Shown here piece after piece: positions 7,239 through 15,991 of a stretch of 48,833 nucleotides of DNA. Source of the stretch: Bacteroidaceae bacterium. GTDB lineage: Bacteria > Bacteroidota > Bacteroidia > Bacteroidales > Bacteroidaceae. Positions within the stretch are counted from its first letter, which is position 1; each line of letters opens with the position of its first letter. The notes beneath the pieces are model-generated. The model had not been told where the DNA came from. It was given only the letters and a program-made list of their open reading frames with translations, and did no database searches. The stretch covers positions 1-48,833 of the forward strand of contig JAGAYF010000044.1 of the NCBI GenBank assembly GCA_017940605.1, read 5' to 3'. Position numbers and translations under genes: made by a program.

Positions 7239-8906
7239 ATGAAACGAACTATTTTTTTCCTGCTGTTCCTGCTGTCCCTGTCGAGTGGGGCAAGGGGACA
7301 GAAGAACCACACCTATGAGGTGGGGAAGAACCTGGAGATATTCAACCGCCTGTATCGCGTACTGGATGAATACTACGTCGATACGCTCGACCCAGGCAAA
7401 CGCATCCCCGATGCCATCCAATACATGCTGGAGGGGCTGGACCCCTACACGGAATACATACCCGCCGACGACAAGCGCAACCTGGAAGCCATGACTACTG
7501 GGAAGTATGCCGGCATAGGGGCGATGATTCGCTATTACAAGGAGAAGGATCGCTGCGTCGTCAGCGAACCTTATGAGGGTATGCCGGCCGCCCTGGCCGG
7601 CGTGCGCGCAGGAGACGTGATTCTCTCCATCGCCGGCATCGACACGGGGGAAAAAGGGAATCGTCCCACGGACGAATACGTGGCATCGGTGAGCAATCAA
7701 CTGCGCGGCGACCCGGGAACGAGTTTTGTGCTGGAGGTAGAGCGGCCCGGCGAGAAGGCTCCCCTGCGCTTCGAGGTACACAGGGCCAGCGTCACAGTAC
7801 CTGCCGTGCCCTACTACGCCATGGTCACCGACAGCACGGGATATATCTGCCTTACGACATACACGCGAGGCTGCGCCGACCAAGTTCTGAAGGCCATGCA
7901 GGAACTGAAGCAGCAGGGAGCGAAATCGCTCATCCTCGACTTGCGCGACAACGGGGGCGGCCTGGCCATCGAGGCCGTCGACTTGGTCAATCTCTTCGTC
8001 CCGAAGGGGAAACTCATCCTCAGCATGAAGGGAAGGTTCAAGGAAACGGACCAAAAATACATTTCGCGGCACAATCCGGCCGACGTGCAGATTCCGCTCG
8101 TCGTGCTGGTCAACGGACACAGCGCGTCCAGCTCCGAAATCACCTGCGGCGCACTGCAAGACCTGGACCGCGCAGTGGTGATGGGCGAGCGTACTTACGG
8201 AAAGGGGCTGGTGCAGCAGCCCCACGAGCTTCCGCACGGCGCAGTGCTCAAGCTGACCACTAGTCACTACTACATACCCAGCGGACGCTGCATCCAGGCA
8301 CTGGATTATTCGCGCAGGGCCGAAAGCGGCGAGGCATACCGCACGCCTGACAGCCTGACGCGCGTATTTCACACTGAGCAGGGCCGTGAGGTCCGCGACG
8401 GCGGCGGTGTAACCCCCGACGTGTCCTCGCCAGCCGACACTCTGCCCAACCTTATCTACTACCTGCGCGCCAGTGATTGTTTCATGGACTACTGCACGCA
8501 GTACAGGAACAGCCATGAAAGCATAGGCGATGCCCAAAACTTCACCCTGACGGATGCCGATTGGGAGGATTTCAAACAAGTGGTGCAGAAAAGCGACTTC
8601 ACCTACGACCGCCAGACCTTCAAGGCACTGCAGGAACTGCGCCGCATGGCACGGTCGGAAGGCTACGCCCAAAGCACGCAGGCCGAGTTTGATGCACTGG
8701 AGAAGAAACTCTCGCACGACCTGAGCTACGACTTGGAGCAGAACCGCAAGCAGATACAGCGCGACCTGGAAGCCGAGATAGCCACGCGATACTATTACAA
8801 GCATGGGTTCTACGCCTCCTTCCTGCGCCACGACAAGACCCTGCACGAGGCCGTAGCCCTCCTGCGCAGCCCCGAACGCTACAAGTCCATCTTAAGGAAG
8901 CCGTAA
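7239..8906 (+). CDS. Periplasmic C-terminal processing protease (S41), first paralogue
   Basis: An exported Ser/Lys protease. Counting from the upstream ATG at 7224, the catalytic serine is S302 in NGHSASSSEI and the lysine is K327 in TYGKGLVQ. Their 25-residue spacing is that of CtpA/Tsp. A PDZ domain (GIGAMIRYY to LRGDPGTSFVLEV, about residues 90-180) precedes the catalytic core and an extended helical C-terminus follows. I prefer the ATG at 7239 because MKRTIFFLLFLL is a cleaner signal peptide; 7224 adds five residues. A second S41 protease lies at 20700-22295, so the genome has at least two. The substrate is unknown. Confidence 0.88.
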   Translation: MKRTIFFLLFLLSLSSGARGQKNHTYEVGKNLEIFNRLYRVLDEYYVDTLDPGKRIPDAIQYMLEGLDPYTEYIPADDKRNLEAMTTGKYAGIGAMIRYYKEKDRCVVSEPYEGMPAALAGVRAGDVILSIAGIDTGEKGNRPTDEYVASVSNQLRGDPGTSFVLEVERPGEKAPLRFEVHRASVTVPAVPYYAMVTDSTGYICLTTYTRGCADQVLKAMQELKQQGAKSLILDLRDNGGGLAIEAVDLVNLFVPKGKLILSMKGRFKETDQKYISRHNPADVQIPLVVLVNGHSASSSEITCGALQDLDRAVVMGERTYGKGLVQQPHELPHGAVLKLTTSHYYIPSGRCIQALDYSRRAESGEAYRTPDSLTRVFHTEQGREVRDGGGVTPDVSSPADTLPNLIYYLRASDCFMDYCTQYRNSHESIGDAQNFTLTDADWEDFKQVVQKSDFTYDRQTFKALQELRRMARSEGYAQSTQAEFDALEKKLSHDLSYDLEQNRKQIQRDLEAEIATRYYYKHGFYASFLRHDKTLHEAVALLRSPERYKSILRKP

Positions 8907-8960
8907 GAAAGCTCATCTTTTTGTTTTATGGCCAAAATCAATACCCTATTCGCCTCTTGA

Positions 8961-9004
8961 AAAAACAGGTTGCCCTGAAAGCCATCGACTTTCAGGGCAA
9001 CCTG
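8961..9004 (-). terminator. Strong terminator of tRNA-Leu
   Basis: A perfect 16-bp stem pairs 8966-8981 with 8989-9004 around a 7-nt loop. It is followed on the minus strand by a T-run (plus-strand A-run ending at 8965). It starts 3 nt beyond the tRNA 3' end. Confidence 0.9.
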
Positions 9005-9006
9005 AG

Positions 9007-9088
9007 TACCCAGAGCCGGGATCGAACCGGCATGCCTTGCGGCACTGGTGTTTGAGACCAGCGCGTCTACCAATTCCGCCATCTGGGC
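9007..9088 (-). tRNA. tRNA-Leu (CAA)
   Basis: The minus strand starts GCCCAGATGGCGGAATTGG, the class II leucine tRNA opening. The anticodon arm CTGGT-CTCAAAC-ACCAG gives anticodon CAA. A variable arm with TGCCGCAAGGCA follows, then the T-arm GGTTCGATCCC and an acceptor stem closing with TCTGGGT and discriminator A. CCA is not encoded. Length is 82 nt. Confidence 0.95.
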
Positions 9089-9140
9089 ATTTGGACTTTG
9101 CAGAAAGGATGCTTGCACCCATCTACACTCAAACAAGGTG

Positions 9141-9170
9141 CAAAAGTACATCATTTTTTCCAAATAACAA
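9141..9170 (-). promoter_or_regulatory. Promoter of tRNA-Leu
   Basis: Minus-strand TTG (9170-9168), 19 nt, then TACTTTTG (9148-9141) matches the Bacteroidota consensus spacing exactly and lies about 50 nt upstream of the mature tRNA 5' end. Confidence 0.75.
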
Positions 9171-9431
9171 GTATTTTGAAGAAAGTTTCTGTTTTTTCTT
9201 CGTTTTTTATTCCGCAGCCTCTTTAGGCAGACAAGATGCGATGACAGGAGGAGCGTCGCGGTTCGGAAATCATTTTCTTTCCAAGGAAACTTCCACAAAA
9301 TGCAGGAGGGAGCTGGGCATCCTACATGTTTTTTTCGTATCTTCGTCCCTGCCTACAGGCTGCTCCCTGCTGCATGAAGCAGCTACCGAGAACACACAAG
9401 ACGCATCACAACCGACAAAAAACTGCATTCC
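9171..9431. other. Intergenic region before vsr, nothing clear
   Basis: It holds no convincing gene or RNA. A weak -7-like TATCTTCG at 9338-9345 could start the vsr transcript, with a leader of about 80 nt. Unlike other gaps of this size, it carries no phased box array. Confidence 0.4.
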
Positions 9432-10010
9432 ATGGCCGACAACCATTCCGCACAGCAGCGCCACACGAACATGGCAGCCATACACAGCAAGGACACGAAG
9501 CCCGAACTGGTCGTGCGCCGTTTTCTCTGGTCACGCGGCTTTCGCTACCGCCTGAACCACCCACGGCTGCCCGGCAGGCCCGACATTGTGCTGAGGAAAT
9601 ACAAGACCTGCATCTTTGTGAACGGATGCTTCTGGCACGGCCACAAGGTCCATCTGTCCCAGGACGGAGAACAGATGCCGACGGTGGAGTATTCGGCATG
9701 CTGCAAGATTCCAAAGACCAACCGAGACTTTTGGACAAAGAAGATTCAGCGCAACCAGGCGCGCGACCGCGAGGTGCTGCACAAACTGGCCTTCATGGGG
9801 TGGCGCACCATCACCATATGGGAATGCGAACTGACCCCTGCCAGACGGGAAAGCACGCTGGAATCGCTGGCCTACACACTCAACAAGATGTTCCTGCAAG
9901 ACATAAGCACCACCCACTACGACATGACGGAAGAAGCACCCCCGACGGCTGCCGAGGCCGCCGCCAGCTACCATGCCGACCCACACAGGACGGAGCACAG
10001 CGCAGAATGA
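9432..10010 (+). CDS. vsr: Very short patch repair endonuclease Vsr
   Basis: A 192-aa protein that should nick DNA 5' of the T in T:G mismatches left by 5-methylcytosine deamination. It opens with the family signature NMAAIHSKDTKPE, followed by FRYRLNHPRLPGRPDIVL with the catalytic Asp in PDIV. GCFWHGH contributes the active-site histidines, and WTKKIQRNQARDRE and ITIWECEL are also typical. A C-terminal Ala/Glu/His-rich tail of about 35 residues looks non-conserved. Vsr normally accompanies a C5-cytosine methylase, but none lies within this window, so this copy is orphaned or serves a distant methylase. It is downstream of tRNA-Leu and has core-like base composition. Confidence 0.9.
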   Translation: MADNHSAQQRHTNMAAIHSKDTKPELVVRRFLWSRGFRYRLNHPRLPGRPDIVLRKYKTCIFVNGCFWHGHKVHLSQDGEQMPTVEYSACCKIPKTNRDFWTKKIQRNQARDREVLHKLAFMGWRTITIWECELTPARRESTLESLAYTLNKMFLQDISTTHYDMTEEAPPTAAEAAASYHADPHRTEHSAE

Positions 10011-10081
10011 GACATGGCCAGAAGCACAGGACACGGTGCAAAGGCGCGTCAGGAATCACGACAACAAGGAAAGAGTCGTTT

Positions 10082-10157
10082 ATTACGCCCCATTTGCAGA
10101 GGTTTTACGCCTTGCGCAAAATTTTTCAAGGCGCATTCGCCCACCTTTTGGGCCTTG
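10082..10157 (+). repeat. Phased box array, copy B (4 boxes)
   Basis: Boxes at ACGCC 10085-10089, ACGCC 10107-10111, core variant AGGCG 10129-10133 (CAAGGCGCAT) and GGGCC 10150-10154 (TTTTGGGCCTTG) are spaced 22, 22 and 21 nt. Core and last box each carry substitutions, so this is the most diverged copy. It lies between vsr and the DUF2059-like gene, about 90 nt before that gene's -7 box (TAACTTTG 10248-10255). Confidence 0.7.
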
Positions 10158-10280
10158 TTCGGCCCGCCCCACCCCACTCGGCCGCCGGCCCGCCACACAG
10201 CCGTGCATGAATACGGGCGGCATGCATGGTTTTCAAAATAAAATCATTAACTTTGCAACAGATTTATAGTTTTCCGCCTT

Positions 10281-10754
10281 ATGTTGAGAAAAATGATAGC
10301 CCTCGGCCTGCTCCTCCTCACGTCGGTGGCGATGAGAGGCCAAAACAGCGGCATCGACTCCACCGCCGTATGGAACAGGCTGCTGGAAAATACCGAGTTG
10401 GCCAACACGCTGGATGCCCTGGGCCGCGAGGTCAAGGCACAGGTACTGGAGCAGATGCCGTTGCTGTCCAAGGTGACCGTCGGCGAGTTGGACGACTCCA
10501 TCCGAACCATAGGCCGGCAGTACCTTGACGAGCACGTCATGCCCCTGCTCAAGCAGCACTTCACGCTGGATGATGCCATTGAGATCAATGCCTTCTACCA
10601 GACCGTGGCAGGCAGCAAGCTCAAGGAGGTCCAGCAGGGCCTGTCTACCCAGATGACCAACAACCTGCACCAATACAGCACCAGGCTGAACCAGGCCGTC
10701 ACGGAGATTCTGCAACGGGCGGCGAACACGCCATCGGGCCAACCAGACAACTAG
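10281..10754 (+). CDS. Exported DUF2059-like protein
   Basis: A 157-aa protein with a signal peptide (MLRKMIALGLLLLTSVAMRG). The mature part is helical. Its segment LLKQHFTLDDAIEINAFYQTVAGSKL matches the pattern of the DUF2059 family (a helix pair ending in FY-x(3)-G-x-K). The function of that family is not established. A -7 box TAACTTTG at 10248-10255 is well placed for its promoter. The stop is 5 nt before the U32 gene, so the two are very probably cotranscribed. Confidence 0.6.
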   Translation: MLRKMIALGLLLLTSVAMRGQNSGIDSTAVWNRLLENTELANTLDALGREVKAQVLEQMPLLSKVTVGELDDSIRTIGRQYLDEHVMPLLKQHFTLDDAIEINAFYQTVAGSKLKEVQQGLSTQMTNNLHQYSTRLNQAVTEILQRAANTPSGQPDN

Positions 10755-10759
10755 CATCT

Positions 10760-12028
10760 ATGGACGGAAAAAAGCTGCAAGACTTTGAGGTCATGTCTCC
10801 CGTGGGTTCATGGGAGTGCCTGGCCGCCGCATTCAAGGCGGGGGCAGACAGCATCTACTTCGGTGTGGAGGCCCTCAACATGCGTGCCCACTCGGCCGCC
10901 CACTTCTCGGTGAGCGACCTGGGTGAGATAGCGGAGCAATGCCACCGCAACGGGGTGAAAAGCTACCTCACGGTCAACACAATCATGTACGAGGAAGACC
11001 TGCCGCTGATGCGCCGCATATGCGACGCTGCCAAGGCGGCCGGCATCAGCGCGGTCATTGCCAGCGACGTGGCCGTGCTGCAATACTGCCATGTCATTGG
11101 GCAGGAAGTCCATCTGTCCACGCAGCTGAACATCAGCAACATTGAATCGCTTAGGTTCTATGCGCAATTTGCCGACGTCGTGGTACTGGCGCGCGAGCTG
11201 AACTTGCAGCAGGTGGCCCACATCAGCCGGCAGATAGGGGAACTGGGCATCACAGGACCCGGCGGACGGCCCGTGCGCATTGAGATGTTCTGCCACGGGG
11301 CCCTGTGCATGGCCATCAGCGGAAAATGCTACCTGAGCCTGAACAACCTGGGCCACAGCGCCAACCGAGGCGCATGCCTGCAGGTCTGCCGCCGCAGCTA
11401 CACCGTGCGTGACCGCGAAACGGGGCTGGAATTGGACGTTGACAACAAATACATCATGAGTCCGAAGGACCTGAAGACCATCCGCTTCATGGACCGCATG
11501 ATGGAGGCGGGCGTCAGCGTGTTCAAGATAGAGGGACGCGCCCGTGGGCCGGAATACGTGTATACGGTGACACAGTGCTACAAGGAAGCCATCAGCGCCG
11601 TGCTGGACGGGACATTCACTGAGGCGAGGAAGAACCAGTGGGACGAGCGGCTGGCCAGCGTCTTCAACCGCGGTTTCTGGGATGGGTACTACCTGGGGCA
11701 GGCTTTGGGCGAGTGGAACAAGGAATATGGCTCTTCGGCCACCGAAAGGAAAGTCTACGTGGGCAATGGCGTGAAATACTTCAGCAAGCTGGGCGTGGGC
11801 GAATTTGAAATCCTTGCCGCCACCATCAGCAAGGGCGACCGGCTTATGGTTACCGGCCCGACGACCGGCATTGTCTACATTCAGGCTGACGACATCCGCT
11901 ATGAGACGAAGCCAGTGGAGACGGCGCTCAAGGGACAGCGCGTCAGCATCAAGGTTCCCGAGAAGATACGACCGTCCGACAAGCTCTACAAGATTGTTCC
12001 TGCCGATGAGGTCAGGAAACAGGCGTAA
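10760..12028 (+). CDS. U32-family protein (TrhP/YegQ-like RNA hydroxylation protein)
   Basis: A 422-aa cytoplasmic protein of the family named peptidase U32. The TIM-barrel-like N-terminal part starts FEVMSPVGSWECLAAAFKAGAD. The family signature region is EMFCHGALCMAISGKCYLS, followed by RGACLQVCRRSY, providing four cysteines that could hold an iron-sulfur cluster. A C-terminal beta domain (residues ~330-422) follows. Characterised relatives (TrhP, RlhA) act in hydroxylation of tRNA or rRNA rather than proteolysis, so that role is more likely. Which RNA is modified cannot be read from the sequence. Confidence 0.8.
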   Translation: MDGKKLQDFEVMSPVGSWECLAAAFKAGADSIYFGVEALNMRAHSAAHFSVSDLGEIAEQCHRNGVKSYLTVNTIMYEEDLPLMRRICDAAKAAGISAVIASDVAVLQYCHVIGQEVHLSTQLNISNIESLRFYAQFADVVVLARELNLQQVAHISRQIGELGITGPGGRPVRIEMFCHGALCMAISGKCYLSLNNLGHSANRGACLQVCRRSYTVRDRETGLELDVDNKYIMSPKDLKTIRFMDRMMEAGVSVFKIEGRARGPEYVYTVTQCYKEAISAVLDGTFTEARKNQWDERLASVFNRGFWDGYYLGQALGEWNKEYGSSATERKVYVGNGVKYFSKLGVGEFEILAATISKGDRLMVTGPTTGIVYIQADDIRYETKPVETALKGQRVSIKVPEKIRPSDKLYKIVPADEVRKQA

Positions 12029-12074
12029 TCCTCAAAAAATCGCGGATATTCTTTTCTTATTTTGCATTATTACT

Positions 12075-12082
12075 TATCTTTG
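12075..12082 (+). promoter_or_regulatory. -7 box for the lipoprotein-phosphodiesterase-AraC cluster
   Basis: TATCTTTG matches TAnnTTTG and lies 29 nt before the ATG at 12112. A T-rich stretch 19 nt upstream could be a weak -33 box. Confidence 0.5.
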
Positions 12083-12111
12083 CACCGAACAATTCTAATA
12101 TCTTCTACACA

Positions 12112-13815
12112 ATGAAAAAGATTTTTGCCCTTGCCCTTGTTTCCACCCTGTTGTTGGGATGGGGCTGTTCAAGCGATGACCACGACAGAAAGGATGACAT
12201 CAACAATGTAGCCATCACGGGCAACGTGAAAGACATCAAAATCATATCGGCCGTCATTGAAGGAAAATTCAACGGCGCGCTGGCGGCGGGCGAAGACGGC
12301 ATCTATACAGCGGGCATGGAGTATTCAAACACGCCAGACTTTGAACAATTCTATCGGGTGCGCTCCACAAACTCCAACCCCAAGAGCATGTCCACCAAAA
12401 TCATGTGCGTTCCGCAAACCACCTACTACTACCGCGCCTATGTCAACGTAAACAACCAATACTACTATGGCGACGTCAAATCATTTACCACAAAGACATT
12501 CACCAACATTGCCAAAACGGGCGAAGTGCAAGGAACATCCTACACACACGCCACGGTATTGATGTATGTTGACGAGAACCTGCAGGAAGACGAGTTTGAA
12601 GGCAGCGTCACCTCAGGGCGCACCTACGGAGCTTCCACCGGTGGGGAAATATACCATGACGTGGCCATTTTCTACTCCAGCAACCGCCGCTCGCTGGAAA
12701 AGATTGCCGCCGGAGACACATCGGAATCAAAAAATGTCAAGATATATCAACGCGCCATCCACTCGGCCGACTACACATCCATAAAAAGAGAAAACGGACA
12801 ACGCGAATTCCTGGTGAGATTTAACGACATGGACCCCGAAACGGAATTCTACTACTGCGCAGGCACCATCAGCTACTCCAAAAAGGTAGCTGACATCCGC
12901 CCGTACACAGGAATTGAGACGAGAGCCTATACCGGCGGCGAAATACATGCCGTGAAAACGCTGTCCATCGACAACCTGACATTGAAGACGCACGATGCAG
13001 AAAACGTATCGTACATATGGGGAAGCATACCTTGGACCGCATCGGAAAGCATCCTGAATGACATCTCCGCCTACGCCACTCCGCGCAGCGGCATCATTTA
13101 TTCCACATCGGAAGAGGGCATAGAGAACCACAAGGGGGTTGTAGCCTACATTGAAAAGACCGACCAGGCAGATTCAATGGTCATCAACCTGAACCCAATT
13201 GAAGTCGGGACTACATTCTACTACCGTTCATTTGTCCGGTTCGGGACAAAATACCTCTATGGCCCGATAAACCATTTTTCCACCATGAACGGCGGCGATG
13301 TAACGCCCGGAGAGATAATTGATCTGGGGTTAAGCATCAAATGGCGCAACCGCAACGTGGGTTCTGCCACCCCTGAAGACCCCGGATACTATTTCCAATG
13401 GAGCAGAACGGACACTACGGAGTTCATTGAGCGTGACGACTGGTGGGGAGAAGTCACCGCGCCCGCCAATATAAGCGGAACGGCATACGATCCTGCGCGA
13501 AAATACATTAATGACAGTTGGAGAATGCCCAAAATCAATGAACTTGAGGATTTACAGAAGCAATGCATGTGGATCAAGGGCGAACGGAACGGACAAGCTG
13601 GGTATATTGTCATGGGAACCAATGGCAACACCATCTTCATGCCCTTCACGGGCTATATGTACTCACAAGGACAAATTAAGGAGACCGATAAAATGTATTA
13701 TTTCAGTGGGCAGTCCTATTACGCCATAAGCCCATTTACATTAACCGATATATTTGGCGGGCTCACACAAGTATCGCGTCGCTATGGGTGCGTAATCCGG
13801 CCGGTCACCAAGTAA
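12112..13815 (+). CDS. Multidomain surface lipoprotein with FISUMP-like C-terminus
   Basis: A 567-aa lipoprotein with lipidated Cys19 (LLLGWGC) followed by SSDD, an acidic motif often seen on exported Bacteroidota lipoproteins. Repeated beta-sandwich-like segments contain TTYYYRAYVNV and TTFYYRSFVRF (near residues 103 and 366), with the fibronectin-III-like pattern of a Tyr-rich strand. The C-terminal ~165 residues (IIDLGLSIKWRNRNVGS onward, with SWRMPKINELEDL and the final CVIRPVTK) are a typical FISUMP-type domain. No enzymatic motif is visible. The phosphodiesterase gene starts 24 nt downstream, which suggests that the two act together at the surface or periplasm. Confidence 0.7.
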   Translation: MKKIFALALVSTLLLGWGCSSDDHDRKDDINNVAITGNVKDIKIISAVIEGKFNGALAAGEDGIYTAGMEYSNTPDFEQFYRVRSTNSNPKSMSTKIMCVPQTTYYYRAYVNVNNQYYYGDVKSFTTKTFTNIAKTGEVQGTSYTHATVLMYVDENLQEDEFEGSVTSGRTYGASTGGEIYHDVAIFYSSNRRSLEKIAAGDTSESKNVKIYQRAIHSADYTSIKRENGQREFLVRFNDMDPETEFYYCAGTISYSKKVADIRPYTGIETRAYTGGEIHAVKTLSIDNLTLKTHDAENVSYIWGSIPWTASESILNDISAYATPRSGIIYSTSEEGIENHKGVVAYIEKTDQADSMVINLNPIEVGTTFYYRSFVRFGTKYLYGPINHFSTMNGGDVTPGEIIDLGLSIKWRNRNVGSATPEDPGYYFQWSRTDTTEFIERDDWWGEVTAPANISGTAYDPARKYINDSWRMPKINELEDLQKQCMWIKGERNGQAGYIVMGTNGNTIFMPFTGYMYSQGQIKETDKMYYFSGQSYYAISPFTLTDIFGGLTQVSRRYGCVIRPVTK

Positions 13816-13839
13816 ACCAGAACACAAAACCATCCAAAA

Positions 13840-15069
13840 ATGAAAAAGTTCCTACTTCTGTATGTTTGTTGCGCATTGGCCATCTCCGACAGCCTGCAAG
13901 GCAAGACGAGAAAAGCGATATACATCGTCATAGACGGCGTTGCAGCTGACAACATCGAGCGATTGCACCCAAAAACTATAACAGAAATAAGGAAAACTGG
14001 CCAATACAGCCGCGCTTACTGCGGAGGCGAGGTGGGAATGTACTCTGAGACACCCACCATCTCGGCAATCGGATACGCTAACCTGCTTACGGGCACGTGG
14101 ATGAACAAGCACAACGTAAAGGGCAACTCAAACATTGAGGCCAACTACAATTATTGGAATCTATTCAGGATAGCGAAGGAGCAAAAGGGGCGAAATTACA
14201 AGACTGCCCTGTTTTCCAGCTGGACTGACAACCGTTTGTACCTGCTGGGCGAGGGAAAGGAGGACAATGCCAAGTTGAAGATTGATTATGTCCACGACGG
14301 CTACGACCGCGACAAAGTTCATTTTCCCAAACGCCCACATCGGTTGGAAATCTACGCCTACGACTCCGTTGTTTGCCGCCGTGCCGCCGAATGCATCCGC
14401 CAGGAAGCCCCCGATTTCAGTTGGGTCTACCTATGGTACACCGATGCGGCCTACCACGCCTATGGAAACGGCTCGTATACCGACCAATACGTCCTGAAGG
14501 AAGACGCTGACATCGGCCTCATTTGGGAAGCGGTGAAGTATCGTGAGAAAAACTTCGACGAAGAATGGCTCTTCATCGTCACCACCGACCATGGCCGCAA
14601 CGAAAACGGCTTCGGGCACGGCAAGCAGAACAGCTACGCCCGCGAAGTTTGGTTCGCCACCAACCAAAAGAAAGTAAACAAGCTATTCTCGCCCCAAACG
14701 CTCTCCCACGTTGACTTGAATCCCACCATCTGCCGATGGATGGACTGGCAACTACCGCAGGATGTCCGCTTTGAACAGGACGGCCACCCTTTCATGGGCA
14801 AAATAGATCTCTACGACCTGAAATGTCCCACATATGACAAGACCGTCCAACTGAAATGGAAGCATTTCGGTTCGTCCGAGACCGCTACCGTCTACCTTGC
14901 CACGGACAATCGGTTTGCCGAGGGGCAACGCGACGAGTGGATACAGGTAGGTACTGTTCCCGTCAAGGCGGGGAAATACAGCATCGACTTATCCAAGTTC
15001 CCCGATTCAAAATTCTACAAGATTGTCGTGGAAACGCGCAACAACCACGTCACCCGCTGGTTGAAATAG
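13840..15069 (+). CDS. Exported type I phosphodiesterase/nucleotide pyrophosphatase-like enzyme
   Basis: A 409-aa exported member of the alkaline phosphatase superfamily. The metal-binding and catalytic pattern is complete: Asp in IYIVIDGVAAD, nucleophile Thr in SETPTISAIGYANLLTG, Asp/His in WYTDAAYHAYG, and DH of TTDHGRN, with a further His in GHGKQ. The C-terminal ~90 residues form a separate beta-rich segment. The N-terminus (MKKFLLLYVCCALA) is a signal peptide whose cysteines could allow lipidation, though the lipobox is not convincing. The substrate could be a nucleotide, phospholipid or phosphonate. It sits between the FISUMP lipoprotein and an AraC regulator that begins 3 nt after its stop. 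Confidence 0.8.
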   Translation: MKKFLLLYVCCALAISDSLQGKTRKAIYIVIDGVAADNIERLHPKTITEIRKTGQYSRAYCGGEVGMYSETPTISAIGYANLLTGTWMNKHNVKGNSNIEANYNYWNLFRIAKEQKGRNYKTALFSSWTDNRLYLLGEGKEDNAKLKIDYVHDGYDRDKVHFPKRPHRLEIYAYDSVVCRRAAECIRQEAPDFSWVYLWYTDAAYHAYGNGSYTDQYVLKEDADIGLIWEAVKYREKNFDEEWLFIVTTDHGRNENGFGHGKQNSYAREVWFATNQKKVNKLFSPQTLSHVDLNPTICRWMDWQLPQDVRFEQDGHPFMGKIDLYDLKCPTYDKTVQLKWKHFGSSETATVYLATDNRFAEGQRDEWIQVGTVPVKAGKYSIDLSKFPDSKFYKIVVETRNNHVTRWLK

Positions 15070-15072
15070 CCT

Positions 15073-15984
15073 ATGGCCAGAAAATCCAAGAACGAAATCC
15101 GGTTCATTTCCCCCTACAAGGGAAATCCAACCCCTATCAACATCCACTTCGACATCAGCTACAACGATGGCGACATCTTTTTCCTGGACGAGGTCAAGGA
15201 CATATCTTCCTCCGAGACCACATGCCTGTCGGCCAACATACTCATGCTCTGCACCAAGGGCCAAATGCAGATTAACATCAATGGTCGGACGGTACAGATA
15301 CGGAAGGGCGACATCCTGTTGTGCCCTCCCAACGTCATACTGAGCGACTACCTGTTCAGCACCGACTATGAATGCAAGATTTGCCTGCTCACGGAACGCA
15401 TCATGGAGGACTTTCTGCGCAGCAACATCTCCTTATGGAACAACGCCATCTACATTAACAAGGTCAACCTGGTGCACATTCCCGAGGAGTCGCTGCCATA
15501 CAACATCCACCTCTACGAAGCCCTGCGGTTTCTCATCAAGGAAAAGGACCACCCTTACAGAAAGGAAAAGATTCAGGGCATCGCCAGCGTCATGCTCATC
15601 GGACTGTGCGGCATGCTGAACCAAGGCATCATGGTCAGCGACAGGAAAAACAATTCACGGCAGGAAAATGTCCTGCACGCCTTTCTGCACCTGCTCAACA
15701 CCCACCGCATCAAACGCCACTCCGTGGAGTTCTATTCGCAGCAGCTGCACCTCACCCCCAAGTACCTTTCACAGATTTGCAAACGCGTAAGCGGAAAGAC
15801 CGCCCTTGAGTGGATAAAGCAGTACATACTCGAAGACGTGCGGTACTACCTGCGCAACACCGACCTGTCCATTAAGGAAATAGCCGAGATTACCGGTTTT
15901 CCCAGCATCTCCTTTTTCGGAAAATACATTAAGCGACATTTGGGAATTTCACCCGTGGCCTACCGCCGCGAGCTAAGGGATTAG
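15073..15984 (+). CDS. AraC-family transcriptional regulator
   Basis: A 303-aa cytoplasmic regulator. The N-terminal half is a cupin-like sensor domain (ISYNDGDIFFLDEV to VQIRKGDILLCPPNV). The C-terminal ~100 residues carry the two helix-turn-helix motifs of AraC proteins (LHLTPKYLSQICKRVSGKT and IKEIAEITGFPSISFFGKYI), ending in HLGISPVAYRR. It starts 3 nt after the phosphodiesterase stop, so it is the last gene of that operon and is likely to regulate it. The sensed ligand is unknown. Confidence 0.88.
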   Translation: MARKSKNEIRFISPYKGNPTPINIHFDISYNDGDIFFLDEVKDISSSETTCLSANILMLCTKGQMQININGRTVQIRKGDILLCPPNVILSDYLFSTDYECKICLLTERIMEDFLRSNISLWNNAIYINKVNLVHIPEESLPYNIHLYEALRFLIKEKDHPYRKEKIQGIASVMLIGLCGMLNQGIMVSDRKNNSRQENVLHAFLHLLNTHRIKRHSVEFYSQQLHLTPKYLSQICKRVSGKTALEWIKQYILEDVRYYLRNTDLSIKEIAEITGFPSISFFGKYIKRHLGISPVAYRRELRD

Positions 15985-15991
15985 GCACGTC

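Noticed and set aside
7230-8846. Long open frame on the minus strand opposite the S41 protease
   Set aside because: It is antisense to a gene with complete catalytic motifs and encodes a His/Gln/Val-rich sequence typical of GC-biased shadow frames.
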